From: Martinezella multihospitum
Lineage (GTDB): Bacteria > Pseudomonadota > Alphaproteobacteria > Rhizobiales > Rhizobiaceae
Length of the DNA: 64,000 nucleotides
Direction: 5' to 3'
Assembly (NCBI RefSeq): GCF_900094585.1
Contig: NZ_FMAG01000006.1
Location: forward strand, 310,001 to 374,000
In this document: piece after piece, positions 1 through 9,124 of the stretch
How positions within the stretch are numbered: the first letter of the stretch is position 1
Layout of the letters: every line of letters starts with the position of its first letter
Translations under genes and position numbers: made by a program
Notes under the pieces: model-generated
Told to the model about the DNA's origin: nothing
The model's database searches: none
What the model saw: only the letters and a program-made list of their open reading frames with translations

Positions 1-832
1 TGCCGGACGGCAGCGCGAGCGCTTCCTGCTGCGGCGCCTTGGCCGGACCGGGCATCTTGCCGCCCCTGGAAAGATCAGTCGCTTCAGCAGCCATCTTGGC
101 CGGCCCTGAAACGCCTGCCCCGTTCATCGTCGGGATGACGATCTGCTGGCCCGGCTGCGCTGCAGCGCCATTGCGCAGGCCGTTCGCGCGCAGGATTTCC
201 TTTTCCGGAACGCCATAGCGGCGCGACAGCAGCGCAATATTCTCACCCTGATGCAGCGTCACGCTCGGGGCATTGACCGTGGTCCAGCCAGGAGACATCT
301 GCTGCGCGGCGGCAGTCTTGATCGTGCCCGTCGACATGGTGTCGGGAGCAAGTGCCGGCGCGGCGCGGGAGCCGTTATTGTTGCGAGACGCTGGGAACGG
401 CTGCGCCATTGCCTCAGATTCTGCCTGCGGCACCCTGCGGGGGCTACCTGCATTGGCGGAAGCACTCGGAGGAGCCAGATCGGTGCGCTGAATTGCGACA
501 GGCGCAGTGGATGCCCGCGCGCTGGAATAGGACGGGTTATAGCGAGCCGGCGAGTTCGGGTAGGGTTGCGTTACCGGTGCACTCTGCTGCGAATAATCCT
601 GCTGACCGTAACCGCCGGCCTGAGCGACATCAGCGCGCGGCACCGGATCGCCGTTCGGACCATTGAGGCTGCGCCGGTTGATCGACCCGGTCGACATATT
701 GTCCGTCTTGTTGAAGAGACCGCTGAAGCGGGTCGTATCCGAACTACAAGCTGTGGCAGTGCTCGCCAGGAGAATGGCCACCAGGACTTTCCCTGCCGAT
801 TTGCTGACGTTTGAAGAAAGACTGAAACCCAT
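1..832 (-). CDS. LysM lipoprotein, probable LppB/NlpD-type cell-wall hydrolase factor (C-terminus outside window)
   Basis: The reading frame opens at ATG 832 and stays open for 277 codons to the window edge, so the C-terminal part is missing. The N-terminus has a short hydrophobic stretch ending in a lipobox (STATAC, Cys at about residue 29), so it is probably an acylated outer-membrane lipoprotein. Residues 45-190 are a low-complexity Ser/Pro/Gln/Ala region. Residues about 190-235 form a LysM peptidoglycan-binding domain (LHQGENIALLSRRYGVPEKE, then LRNG and QPGQQIVIP). Lipoprotein plus LysM, next to surE and pcm, matches NlpD/LppB proteins, which end in an M23 (LytM) domain that activates amidases at division. 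That domain cannot be seen here. A hairpin at 951-976 separates it from pcm, so it probably has its own promoter. Confidence 0.8.
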   Translation of the reverse strand, partial: MGFSLSSNVSKSAGKVLVAILLASTATACSSDTTRFSGLFNKTDNMSTGSINRRSLNGPNGDPVPRADVAQAGGYGQQDYSQQSAPVTQPYPNSPARYNPSYSSARASTAPVAIQRTDLAPPSASANAGSPRRVPQAESEAMAQPFPASRNNNGSRAAPALAPDTMSTGTIKTAAAQQMSPGWTTVNAPSVTLHQGENIALLSRRYGVPEKEILRANGLRNGAAAQPGQQIVIPTMNGAGVSGPAKMAAEATDLSRGGKMPGPAKAPQQEALALPSG

Positions 833-950
833 GACTCGACCCACTTAAGACGCAACCGATTATGGGTCGATTAAAGCGCGTTAATCTTACCATGCGGTTA
901 AAGCACTGGTGCGGCATGTGTTTTTTTGAGGAATTGCTAACCATAGAAAA

Positions 951-976
951 TGAAACGGCACCAATCGCCCGTTTCA
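951..976 (-). terminator. Probable intrinsic terminator after pcm
   Basis: Arms TGAAACGG (951-958) and CCGTTTCA (969-976) pair perfectly. On the minus strand the hairpin is followed by TTTTCTATGG. It lies 26 bp beyond the pcm stop and before the lipoprotein gene. Confidence 0.6.
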
Positions 977-1001
977 TAGGGGCATCAGCCCGAATTGAGC
1001 C

Positions 1002-1655
1002 TCAAAGATACGAGGCGAGCATGGGCACGATGGGCTGATAGGGAACATCGAACAATTCTTCGCGCTCGAATCGGCTTCCCGTCTTCGTCAGTCGCACCAG
1101 GCGACATGTATGCTCATCGATAATAAGCGGGGCTATCATCGAACCGCCGGACACCAGCTGCTCGGCGTAAAAGCGCGGCATTGTCGTGAAGGCTGCCGTC
1201 ACCAGGATGCGGTCGAAGGTGCCCTCGCCTGGCAGACCGGCGCTGCCATCCGCCTGACGGATGATGACGTTGCGCAGCCCCAGTGTATCCATGCGCTGCT
1301 GCGCCGATGTCGTCAGCGTCTTGTAGCGATCGACAGTCAGCACGCGCTCGACGATTCGTCCCATGACAGCAGCAGTGAAACCGCTTCCCGTGCCGATCTC
1401 GAGAACGCGATGACCAGGCTTGATCTTCAAGCCATGGAGAATACGAACCACGAGATCGATGCCTTCCATGAAGGCACCGCAATCGATCGGAATCGTCCGG
1501 CTGGAATAGGCATCATCGGCAAATTGCGCCGGCACGAAAGGCAGGCGCGGCGTCTGCTCGACCGCCGTCATCAGATCGATGTCCAATATGCCTTCCGCCC
1601 GCAACCGCAACACCACGGCCGCAAAGCCTTCCTTTTCCACCAAACGAGGTGTCAA
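1002..1655 (-). CDS. pcm: Protein-L-isoaspartate O-methyltransferase
   Basis: A 217-aa SAM-dependent methyltransferase that repairs isoaspartyl residues in damaged proteins. The SAM-binding motif LEIGTGSGF lies at about residues 85-93, and the family block ADGSAGLPGEGTFDRILVTA at about 135-155. Length is normal for bacterial Pcm. The start chosen is TTG 1655: it lies four bases after the surE stop, and GGAG within the surE end (1663-1666) makes a ribosome binding site, so translation is probably coupled to surE. The surE-pcm pair is a common bacterial stress-survival arrangement. A more diverged relative lies at 24011-24661. Confidence 0.92.
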   Translation of the reverse strand: MTPRLVEKEGFAAVVLRLRAEGILDIDLMTAVEQTPRLPFVPAQFADDAYSSRTIPIDCGAFMEGIDLVVRILHGLKIKPGHRVLEIGTGSGFTAAVMGRIVERVLTVDRYKTLTTSAQQRMDTLGLRNVIIRQADGSAGLPGEGTFDRILVTAAFTTMPRFYAEQLVSGGSMIAPLIIDEHTCRLVRLTKTGSRFEREELFDVPYQPIVPMLASYL

Positions 1656-1659
1656 TCCG

Positions 1660-2424
1660 CTACTCCATACCGAGCGCCCGCGCCACGCGGTCTTGCGCCG
1701 AATAATCCGTCAAATCGAGTTTCAAAGGCGTTACCGAAATACGATTTTGTTTCAACGCCTGAATATCGGTTCCTGGACGGAAGATGCCGCTCCGCTCACC
1801 GAAGCGAAGCCAATAATAAGGGAAGCCGCGGCCGTCGGCTCGCTCCTCGACCTGCACGTTGAAGGCAAGATTGCCCTGCGCCGTCACTTCCGCGCCGTCT
1901 ACTTCGTCAGGGCGGCAATTCGGAAAATTCAGGTTGAGGAAGGTCCCGTCGGGCAGATCGACGTTCATGAGCTTGTTAAGCAGGGCTGGAGCATGAGCCT
2001 CAGCCACGTCCCAAGGCACGACGCGCGCGCCGTTTTCATAGAGATAGGCCTGGCTCAACGCAAAGGAGCGCACGCCTTGCAGCGTGCCCTCAATGGCACC
2101 GGCGATGGTGCCGGAATAGGTGACGTCGTCAGCGACGTTCGAGCCGGAATTGACGCCGGAGAGCACCAGATCCGGCTTGATATCCAGAACCTTGCGGATC
2201 GCCATGATGACGCAATCGGTCGGCGTTCCCCTGAGTGCATAGTGCTTGTCCGAGACCTTGCGCATGCGCAACGGCTCGGAAAGGCTCAATGAGTGAGCAA
2301 GGCCGCTCTGATCCGTCTCGGGCGCGACGACCCAGACATCATCAGACAGAGTACGGGCGATACGCTCCAATGCCGCCAGACCTTCGGCGTGAATGCCGTC
2401 ATCATTGGTCAGAAGAATACGCAT
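1660..2424 (-). CDS. surE: 5'/3'-nucleotidase SurE
   Basis: A 254-aa cytoplasmic metal-dependent nucleoside monophosphate phosphatase of the SurE family. The N-terminal MRILLTNDDGIHAEG carries the metal-binding DD pair, and SGVNSGSNVADDVTYSGT (about residues 90-107) is the second signature with the family's conserved Asn and Ser residues. Full length. It sits 15 bp downstream of serS and four bases before pcm, so serS-surE-pcm is probably one transcript. Confidence 0.95.
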   Translation of the reverse strand: MRILLTNDDGIHAEGLAALERIARTLSDDVWVVAPETDQSGLAHSLSLSEPLRMRKVSDKHYALRGTPTDCVIMAIRKVLDIKPDLVLSGVNSGSNVADDVTYSGTIAGAIEGTLQGVRSFALSQAYLYENGARVVPWDVAEAHAPALLNKLMNVDLPDGTFLNLNFPNCRPDEVDGAEVTAQGNLAFNVQVEERADGRGFPYYWLRFGERSGIFRPGTDIQALKQNRISVTPLKLDLTDYSAQDRVARALGME

Positions 2425-2439
2425 CGCCCCACCACCCGA

Positions 2440-3723
2440 TTATGCTGCTTTTTCGATCCTCTTCAGACCACCCATATATGGCAGGAGTGCGTCCGGGACA
2501 GTGACCGAGCCATCGGCATTGAGATAATTCTCAAGGACAGCGATCAGGCAGCGGCCGACAGCCGTTCCCGAGCCGTTCAGCGTGTGAACGAACTTGGTGT
2601 TCTTGTCGTCCTTGCCGCGATAGCGCGCATTCATGCGACGCGCCTGGAAATCGCCACAAACCGAGCAGGACGAAATCTCGCGATAGGTATCCTGCCCCGG
2701 CAGCCAGACCTCGAGGTCGTAGGTCTTGCGGGCGCCAAAGCCCATGTCGCCGGTCGAAAGCGTCATGACACGATAATGCAGGCCGAGGCGCTTCAGCACT
2801 TCTTCGGCACAGGCTGTCATCCGCTCGTGTTCCGCAATGGAGCTTTCCGCATCGGTGATCGATACCAGCTCACACTTCCAGAACTGGTGCTGGCGCAGCA
2901 TGCCGCGGGTATCGCGACCGGCCGAGCCTGCTTCCGAACGGAAGGACGGCGTGAGTGCGGTGAAGCGCAGCGGCAGCTTTTCCTGATCGAGAATTTCGCC
3001 GGAGACGAGATTGGTCAGCGATACCTCAGCAGTCGGTATCAGCCAGCGGCCGTCCGTGGTCCTGAACGAATCTTCTGCGAATTTCGGCAGCTGACCTGTT
3101 CCGAACATCGTCTCGTCACGTACCATCAGCGGCGCGCTGACTTCGGTATAGCCATGCTCGCTGGTGTGCAGATCGAGCATGAACTGGCCGAGTGCCCGTT
3201 CAAGGCGTGCAAGCTGCGCGGTCAGCACCGTGAAGCGCGAGCCGGACAGTTTTGCCGCGCGCTCGAAATCCATATAGCCGAGTTCTTCGCCAATCTCGAA
3301 ATGCTCTTTCGGTTGATGGTTCCAGGTCGGCTTGGCGCCCCAGACATGCTTGACGACGTTGTCGTGTTCGTCCTTGCCAACGGGCACGTCCTCGAGCGGG
3401 ATGTTCGGAATACGCGACAGCGCATCATGGAGCTCGGCCGTCAGCGTGCGCTCTTCTTCTTCCGCAGCCGGAAGCGAGAGCTTGAGGTCGGCAACCTCAG
3501 CCTTCAGCTTTTCCGCAAGCTCGCTGTTCTTCTGGGCCATCGCCGCGCCGATCTCCTTCGAGGCGGCGTTGCGGCGGGACTGCATGTCCTGGACGGACTG
3601 AATGACGGAGCGGCGCTTCTCGTCGAGCGCTATGAGGCTTTGCGACAGAGGCTCCGCACCGCGCTTGGCAAGCGCCGCATCGAAAGTCTCGGCATTCTCA
3701 CGAATCCATCTGATATCAAGCAT
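2440..3723 (-). CDS. serS: Serine-tRNA ligase
   Basis: A 427-aa class II aminoacyl-tRNA synthetase that charges tRNA-Ser (and tRNA-Sec where present). Residues 1-105 form the antiparallel coiled-coil arm that grips the long variable arm of tRNA-Ser. The catalytic core has motif 2 (FRSEAGSAGRDTRGMLRQHQF, about residues 258-278) and motif 3 near the C-terminus (NGSGTAVGRCLIAVLENY). Length is typical. First gene of the serS-surE-pcm group, about 100 bp after tatC with a hairpin in the gap. Confidence 0.97.
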   Translation of the reverse strand: MLDIRWIRENAETFDAALAKRGAEPLSQSLIALDEKRRSVIQSVQDMQSRRNAASKEIGAAMAQKNSELAEKLKAEVADLKLSLPAAEEEERTLTAELHDALSRIPNIPLEDVPVGKDEHDNVVKHVWGAKPTWNHQPKEHFEIGEELGYMDFERAAKLSGSRFTVLTAQLARLERALGQFMLDLHTSEHGYTEVSAPLMVRDETMFGTGQLPKFAEDSFRTTDGRWLIPTAEVSLTNLVSGEILDQEKLPLRFTALTPSFRSEAGSAGRDTRGMLRQHQFWKCELVSITDAESSIAEHERMTACAEEVLKRLGLHYRVMTLSTGDMGFGARKTYDLEVWLPGQDTYREISSCSVCGDFQARRMNARYRGKDDKNTKFVHTLNGSGTAVGRCLIAVLENYLNADGSVTVPDALLPYMGGLKRIEKAA

Positions 3724-3754
3724 CTTCGTTCCAGGTCGTTTGACATAAGTACAA

Positions 3755-3778
3755 CTCCGACCGAGGCTTCGGTCGGAG
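3755..3778 (-). terminator. Hairpin between tatC and serS, possible terminator
   Basis: Perfect 10-bp arms CTCCGACCGA (3755-3764) and TCGGTCGGAG (3769-3778) with a 4-base loop. On the minus strand it is followed by TTGTACTTATGTC, which is only moderately U-rich, so termination may be partial. Confidence 0.45.
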
Positions 3779-3823
3779 GTCGAAACGGCAAACAGCTGGA
3801 AAACGAGGCTAAGCCTTCTTCAC

Positions 3824-4651
3824 CTAGACGCCATCCGTCTTGGCAACATCGGAACTTCCGCCACTCTCTTCAAGCGCTTGCCGGGTACGCTGGCGTTCCA
3901 CGAGTCGCGCCGCGTAGATGGAAATCTCGTAGAGAAGGATTGTCGGCAGTGCAAGGCCGATCTGGGACATCGGGTCCGGCGGCGTCAGCACAGCGGCAAC
4001 GATGAAGGCGAAAACGATGGCAAACTTGCGCTTTTCCGCGAGCCAGGCCGACGTCAGCAGGCCAACGCGCGCAAGCAGCGTCGTGATGACGGGCAGCTGG
4101 AAGACCAGGCCGAAGGAGAAGACCAGCGTCATGATGAGGCTCAGATATTCCGAGACCTTCGGCATCAGCGCGATCCCGACCTGACCGTCACCGCCCGTCT
4201 GCTGCATCTTCAGGAAGAACCACATCACCATGGGCGTGAAGAAGAAATAAACGAGCGCCGCCCCCATGAGGAAAAGCACGGGCGACGCGATCAGGAATGG
4301 CAGGAAGGCATTGCGCTCGTTCTTATAGAGGCCGGGCGCGACGAACTTGTAGATCTGCGAAGCGATGATCGGGAAGGAAATGACCAGGGCACCGAACATA
4401 GCGACCTTCACCTGGGTGAAGAAGAATTCCTGCGGCGCAGTATAGATCAGCTCGGACTTCGCGAGATCGAGATGAGCCCATTCGACGGCCCATTTGTAGG
4501 GATAGACCAGATAATTGAAGAGATGCTTCGCCACCGCGAAACAGCCAATGAAGGCAATGAAAAACGCCACGAGCGACCAGATGAGCCGTGTGCGCAACTC
4601 CATAAGGTGTTCGATAAGCGGTTGCGGCTTATCGTCGATGTCACCCGTCAT
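3824..4651 (-). CDS. tatC: Twin-arginine translocase subunit TatC
   Basis: A 275-aa inner-membrane protein with about six transmembrane helices, the receptor for twin-arginine signal peptides. The N-terminal PLIEHLMELRTRL motif is the conserved cytoplasmic region that contacts the signal peptide, and the first helix follows directly. The conserved periplasmic PGLYKNER segment lies near residue 110. The ATG overlaps the tatB stop (ATGA), a sign of translational coupling. At least one Tat substrate is encoded here (cpdB, 49231-51219). Confidence 0.96.
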   Translation of the reverse strand: MTGDIDDKPQPLIEHLMELRTRLIWSLVAFFIAFIGCFAVAKHLFNYLVYPYKWAVEWAHLDLAKSELIYTAPQEFFFTQVKVAMFGALVISFPIIASQIYKFVAPGLYKNERNAFLPFLIASPVLFLMGAALVYFFFTPMVMWFFLKMQQTGGDGQVGIALMPKVSEYLSLIMTLVFSFGLVFQLPVITTLLARVGLLTSAWLAEKRKFAIVFAFIVAAVLTPPDPMSQIGLALPTILLYEISIYAARLVERQRTRQALEESGGSSDVAKTDGV

Positions 4652-5373
4652 GCCTGGTCCTTCTTCTTGGGCGTTTTAGGCGTCGCTTTGCTGGCTGTAG
4701 CAGTCGGACGCTTCCTGGGAGCTGGGGGCGTCTTCTCTACGGCAGCAGCGGCCGCGACCTTGCGCAGGGCTCGCTTTGGTTTTTCCGTCACCACGGGCGT
4801 CTGGACGGCGGCGGCCGCAACATCCTCGGTCTTGGCCGGAACCCTGGCGCGAGGTTTGCGAGCGGCCTTCGGTTTTTCGGCGGCTTCGCTCACTGTGGCC
4901 ATCGGCTGCGGAACAACTGCTGCCACTGCCTCGGAAGCAGCCGCTGGCAACGGATTGCTCGAAGCGGCAGGCATTGTAGACGTGGCCGCAAGCGCTTCCG
5001 GCAGGCCGGACGAGACGCCCGGAACCGGCTCGGACGGCAATGGTGTCGCGGCAGGCGCTGCTTTGTCCGGCGTAGCGACGCGCTGCAGATCCGCCTTTAT
5101 CTCATTGCCCATATCCCGCAGCGGATTCATGGCTTCCCGCAGCGAGTTCATCGGATTGAGCTTCTGGGCGTCGGCGATCGTCTGGCGCACATCGTCCAGC
5201 TCCGCCTCGCGCATGGCTTCATCGAACTGGGCGCGAAATTCGCCAGCGACCTTCCTCGCTCGGGCTGTCATCTTGCCGATTGTCCGCAAGGTCGCCGGCA
5301 ATTCCTTGGGGCCGATCACCACCAAGGCCACGACGGCAATAACCACCAGCTCGGACCAGCCTATATCGAACAT
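4648..5373 (-). CDS. tatB: Sec-independent translocase protein TatB
   Basis: A 241-aa protein. The N-terminal MFDIGWSELVVIAVVALVVI is the single membrane anchor, followed by the conserved GPKELP turn and an amphipathic helix (about 24-70) typical of TatB. The C-terminal half is Ala/Pro/Lys-rich and low in complexity, ending in a basic stretch (KATPKTPKKKDQA). This tail makes it longer than the 171-aa E. coli protein. AGGAG lies about 7 bases before the ATG. It overlaps tatC by four bases. Confidence 0.94.
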   Translation of the reverse strand: MFDIGWSELVVIAVVALVVIGPKELPATLRTIGKMTARARKVAGEFRAQFDEAMREAELDDVRQTIADAQKLNPMNSLREAMNPLRDMGNEIKADLQRVATPDKAAPAATPLPSEPVPGVSSGLPEALAATSTMPAASSNPLPAAASEAVAAVVPQPMATVSEAAEKPKAARKPRARVPAKTEDVAAAAVQTPVVTEKPKRALRKVAAAAAVEKTPPAPRKRPTATASKATPKTPKKKDQA

Positions 5374-5428
5374 GCAAAGGCTCCTGGGCCAACGGCAAGC
5401 CTCTCAGCTTGGCGCCTGCCCGACATGA

Positions 5429-5641
5429 TTACTTCGTTTCGTCAGCCTTGTGCTCGACCGTACGGGCTGTCGTCGCCGACGTCGGCTGAGCCGAAGTATC
5501 CTCGTCGTCGTTCATGCCCTTCTTGAAGCTCTTGATGCCCTTGGCGACATCACCCATCAGCTCCGGGATCTTACCACGGCCGAACAACAACAGCGCGATG
5601 GCCAGGACGATGAGCCAGTGCCATATGCTTAGAGAACCCAT
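5429..5641 (-). CDS. tatA: Sec-independent translocase protein TatA
   Basis: A 70-aa pore-forming Tat subunit: one N-terminal helix (SIWHWLIVLAIALLLFG), the hinge motif FGRGKIPELM, an amphipathic helix (GDVAKGIKSFKKGM) and a short acidic tail. I place the start at ATG 5641 rather than at an in-frame TTG at 5656, because GGGAG lies 9 bases before the ATG and would otherwise be inside the coding region. First gene of tatABC and 55 bp before tatB. Confidence 0.95.
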   Translation of the reverse strand: MGSLSIWHWLIVLAIALLLFGRGKIPELMGDVAKGIKSFKKGMNDDEDTSAQPTSATTARTVEHKADETK

Positions 5642-5885
5642 TGCTTTAACTCCCAATTACAGTGTCTTTCCGATGTAAGACGTTTGCGGATGTTTTTCAA
5701 ACACCAAAATGTACTGCATCCACGCATATCAGGATGATCAACGCCCATGCAGGCGATCAAACGTCTCCAAGCCGAGAGGATGATTGTTATATTCGCACCC
5801 GCTGATGGCAAAAGAGAGACTTTGCCGGCGGTTTCGCGAAAATCTGCAGATAGGGTTGCAACCCCTTATACGAGCCGGCCAACGG

Positions 5886-6608
5886 TCAATCGCCGGAACT
5901 TGCGCCGCTCGGCGGCAGGATGCCGAGTTCCTCCAGATCCATCTGCGTGATCGGATCTTCGTCTTCGGTCAACTCGTCGCTCATCAATGGCGAGGGAATG
6001 TTGAAATTGGCCGGAATCCGGCCTGACAGCAACCCCGCCCCCTTCAACTCTTCGAGACCGGGCAGATCGCGCAGCTCTTCGAGACCGAAATGATCGAGGA
6101 AATCGCGCGTCGTACCAAGGGTTACCGGCCGACCAGGCGTGCGGCGACGGCCACGGAAGCGGACCCAGCCAGACTCCATCAGGACATCGAGCGTGCCCTT
6201 GGAGGTCTGTACGCCCCTGATATCCTCGATCTCGGCGCGTGTGACGGGCTGGTGATAGGCGATGATGGCCAGCACCTCCAGCGCCGCGCGCGACAGCTTG
6301 CGCACCTCGCTCTCGTCGCGCCGGATCACAAAGGAAAGATCCGCGGCCGTGCGGAAGGCCCAGGCGCCATCCACCTGGACAAGATTGACGCCGCGCATGG
6401 CGTAACCGGCCTTGAGCTTCTGCATGACGGCTGGGATATCGACCCCGCGCGCCACGCGCTCGGCGATGAATGCCTCGGAGACCGGCTGGGCCGAGGCGAA
6501 GACCAGCGCTTCGGCGATCCGCTCGGCCTCGCTCAGCCGACGATCGTCTACATCGGGCGTTTCCGCTTCGTGCTCTACATGCTGCTGCTCGTCGTCCGGT
6601 TCAGTCAC
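5886..6608 (-). CDS. scpB: Segregation and condensation protein B
   Basis: A 240-aa partner of ScpA and SMC in the condensin complex that compacts the chromosome. After an acidic N-terminus the protein has two winged-helix domains, with RIAEALVFASAQPVSEAFIA and the typical ALEVLAIIAYHQPVTRAEIE block near residue 100, then GRPVTLGTTRDFLDHFGLEEL. I chose GTG 6608: AGGAAAG lies 6 bases upstream and it is 13 bases after the scpA stop. An open frame extends upstream, but its extra N-terminus would lie over scpA and does not resemble ScpB. Confidence 0.94.
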   Translation of the reverse strand: MTEPDDEQQHVEHEAETPDVDDRRLSEAERIAEALVFASAQPVSEAFIAERVARGVDIPAVMQKLKAGYAMRGVNLVQVDGAWAFRTAADLSFVIRRDESEVRKLSRAALEVLAIIAYHQPVTRAEIEDIRGVQTSKGTLDVLMESGWVRFRGRRRTPGRPVTLGTTRDFLDHFGLEELRDLPGLEELKGAGLLSGRIPANFNIPSPLMSDELTEDEDPITQMDLEELGILPPSGASSGD

Positions 6609-6621
6609 GCGCTTTCCTGCC

Positions 6622-7461
6622 CTATTCCGCTGCTTCCAGCGACGAATGCTTCGGCCCGCGCCGCATATAGAGCGGCTGAAACGCGCCTTCCTGACGAATT
6701 TCCAGCTGCCCTTCGCGCACCAGCTCCAGCGATGCCGCAAAGGCGCTGGCAATCGCCGTCACCCGCTCGCTTGTCGTCGTCATGTAGCTGAGCAGGTAAT
6801 GTTCCAGGGCCGTCCAATCGGTGATTTCGCCGATCATCCGGTCCAGAATAACGCGAGCATCGGCCAGCGACCAGACACGGCGCTTCTCGATCGTGACCTG
6901 GGTCACGGCCTGACGCTGACGCAGGCTCGCATAGGCGGTGAGCAGATCATAGAGGTTGGCATCGAAGGCGGATTGGCGTCGGTCCGGAATATGTTCCGGC
7001 GCGCCACGCGCGAAGATATCGCGGCCGAGGCGATTGCGGTTGACGAGATCAGTGGCCGCGTCACGCATGGCCTCCAGGCGCTTCAGGCGGAAGGCGAGCG
7101 TTGCCGCCATCTCCTCGCCGGTCGGGCCGTCTTCCTTGCTCTGCTGCGGAATAAGCAGCTTGGATTTCAGATAAGCGAGCCATGCGGCCATGACGAGATA
7201 ATCGGCCGCAAGCTCGATGCGGATGCGCCGGGCACTCTCGATGAACTGAAGATATTGTTCGGCAAGCGCCAGAACGGAGATACGGGACAGATCGACCTTC
7301 TGATTGCGCGCCAGATGGAGCAGCAGATCGAGCGGTCCTTCGAAGCCGGCGAGGTCGACGACCAGCGACGGCTCGTGCGAGCCGCGCTGCGTCTCGCCTT
7401 CCTGCCAGAGCTTGTCCATCGGCGTTGTCGCCTGCTGAAGCTTGTCCGTACTGCCGCTCAC
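6622..7461 (-). CDS. scpA: Segregation and condensation protein A (kleisin)
   Basis: A 279-aa kleisin that bridges SMC heads and binds ScpB. The signature LAGFEGPLDLLLHLARNQKVD lies at about residues 37-57, followed by the helical N-terminal SMC-binding domain; the C-terminal winged helix ends near ASLELVREGQLEIRQE. The start is GTG 7461, 32 bp after the nagZ stop. scpA and scpB are evidently co-transcribed. Length is normal for alphaproteobacterial ScpA. Confidence 0.94.
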   Translation of the reverse strand: MSGSTDKLQQATTPMDKLWQEGETQRGSHEPSLVVDLAGFEGPLDLLLHLARNQKVDLSRISVLALAEQYLQFIESARRIRIELAADYLVMAAWLAYLKSKLLIPQQSKEDGPTGEEMAATLAFRLKRLEAMRDAATDLVNRNRLGRDIFARGAPEHIPDRRQSAFDANLYDLLTAYASLRQRQAVTQVTIEKRRVWSLADARVILDRMIGEITDWTALEHYLLSYMTTTSERVTAIASAFAASLELVREGQLEIRQEGAFQPLYMRRGPKHSSLEAAE

Positions 7462-7493
7462 CTTGTCACCCGTCCGTTCCTTGAAGTCCGGTT

Positions 7494-8507
7494 TTACGCT
7501 ACTGCGAACATTGCGTCGAATTCCGCCCGAATAGAGGCTTCGTCAGCGCCGTCATTCCTGCCGAAAGCGGCTTCGACCACCTTGGCCCTTGCCAGCGATG
7601 CTCCCGCCAGCGTCGGAACATTGCGAACCACCTGCTGCATTTCGTCCATGACGCCATTGCAATGCAGCACGATATCGCATCCGCCGGCAATAATATTTGC
7701 CGCACGCTCGCCGATCGTACCCTTCAGGGCGTTCATGGAGGTATCGTCCGACAATAGTAGCCCCTGGAAGCCGATGTAACCGCGGATGATTTCCTCGTTC
7801 ACCTTGCGCGACGTCGTGGCCGGGTTCTCCGGATCAATATCGGTGAAGACGAGATGGCAGGTCATCGCCATGAGCTCGTCCTTCATGGCAACGAAGGGCA
7901 CGAAATCATGCGCTTCCAGCTCAGCGCGCGGCACGGAGACAACAGGCAGCTCGTGATGCGAATCGGCAAAGCCACGGCCATGGCCGGGCATGTGCTTCAT
8001 GACAGGCAGCATGCCGCCGGCCTTGAGCCCTTCCGCCGCCGCGCGTCCCATTTCGGTCACCGTCACAGGATCAGAGCCATAGGCGCGATTGCCGATGACG
8101 TTGCTCGATCCCTCCACCGGAACGTCCAGCACGGGCAGGCAATCGACATTGATGCCGAATTTCAAGAGATCGAAGGCATGAAGCCGCGACATCAGCCACG
8201 CGGCGCGCAGGCCGCGTTCGCGATCCTGGCGATAGATGTCGCCGAGCGCCCGCCCCGAGGGGTAGTGCTGCAGGATCGGCGGGCGGATACGCTGCACCCT
8301 GCCGCCTTCCTGGTCGATGAAAACAGGAGCGTTGCGTCCGACGCTGTCACGCAAAGACGCAACGAGATCGGCAATCTGTGCCGGTTCGGAAATATTGCGT
8401 CCGAACAGGATAAAGCCCCAGGGCTGCTCCCCCTGATAGAAGGATCGCTCTTCGGGCGTGATGGTGTGGCCGCTGCAGCCAAGGATCATGGATTTCGATT
8501 CGGTCAT
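7494..8507 (-). CDS. nagZ: Beta-N-acetylhexosaminidase (glycoside hydrolase family 3)
   Basis: A 337-aa cytoplasmic GH3 enzyme that removes N-acetylglucosamine from recycled muropeptides. The family signature MKHMPGHGRGFADSHHELP (about residues 172-190) holds the His of the flexible catalytic loop; the nucleophile Asp is in LLLSDDTSMNAL (about 250). The substrate site motif IDQEGGRVQRIRPP is near residue 65. No signal peptide, as expected for NagZ. Its product feeds the pathway that controls AmpC-type beta-lactamases in many bacteria. Confidence 0.94.
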   Translation of the reverse strand: MTESKSMILGCSGHTITPEERSFYQGEQPWGFILFGRNISEPAQIADLVASLRDSVGRNAPVFIDQEGGRVQRIRPPILQHYPSGRALGDIYRQDRERGLRAAWLMSRLHAFDLLKFGINVDCLPVLDVPVEGSSNVIGNRAYGSDPVTVTEMGRAAAEGLKAGGMLPVMKHMPGHGRGFADSHHELPVVSVPRAELEAHDFVPFVAMKDELMAMTCHLVFTDIDPENPATTSRKVNEEIIRGYIGFQGLLLSDDTSMNALKGTIGERAANIIAGGCDIVLHCNGVMDEMQQVVRNVPTLAGASLARAKVVEAAFGRNDGADEASIRAEFDAMFAVA

Positions 8508-8585
8508 ATCCGAATCATAAGGCCTGCGCCGGGAAATGCGAGTGACGTCAAGCCGGGATACACAGGAACAACCGTCTTCAGCAGG

Positions 8586-9089
8586 CTATTTGGGCGGTAT
8601 ATGGTAGACGACTGAGCGATATTTGGCGTTTGATCTGTGCTCCCTCACCTCGCCGCCATAGGCTTCGGCTATCCGTCTGCTGGCGATGTTCTCCTCCGCG
8701 ATGGGGTATTCGAAATATCGTATAGAAAAGCTCGCGCTCGCCCATCCGATGATCGTGCCGATCAATTCGCGACCGAATCCCAGGCCGTGCGCTTCGCTGC
8801 GAAGCCAAATTCCAAGCTCCGGCGTGTCGGTCAGCGCGGCATGCATACCGATAATGCCCAGAAAGCGATTGTCATCCTTGTAGCGGGCTGTGAAGTGGAA
8901 TTCCGAACCGTCTTCGATTGCCTTCGGCCACCTCCGCCAAACACCCGCGAAAGCCGCCTCGGTCTCAGGCGGATGCCAGGCCATGAACCGCGTGATGTCC
9001 GGCGATATGCTGGCGAAGATGTCCGGAGCATCCTCAGGAACAAATGGCCTGATGGACGTTCGACGCGTCGATAACTGTAGATGCCGCAT
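8586..9089 (-). CDS. GNAT-family N-acetyltransferase (RimJ/RimL-like)
   Basis: A 167-aa acetyltransferase of the RimJ/RimL type. The N-terminal LQLSTRRTSIRPFVPEDAPD and the W-rich second block are typical; the acetyl-CoA site is LRSEAHGLGFGRELIG (about residues 108-123), and the C-terminal IAEENIASRRIAEAYGG block closes the fold. The family acetylates the N-termini of proteins or small molecules; the substrate is unknown. It lies between the SPOR gene and nagZ with a strong terminator upstream (9125-9160), so it probably has its own promoter. Confidence 0.8.
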   Translation of the reverse strand: MRHLQLSTRRTSIRPFVPEDAPDIFASISPDITRFMAWHPPETEAAFAGVWRRWPKAIEDGSEFHFTARYKDDNRFLGIIGMHAALTDTPELGIWLRSEAHGLGFGRELIGTIIGWASASFSIRYFEYPIAEENIASRRIAEAYGGEVREHRSNAKYRSVVYHIPPK

Positions 9090-9124
9090 CGTTCGCCACG
9101 TCCCGCGCTTAGCGCGCCAAAAAC

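Noticed and set aside
2293..4005. Long plus-strand frame over serS and the tatC end
   Set aside because: Crosses two real genes antisense; no recognisable domain.
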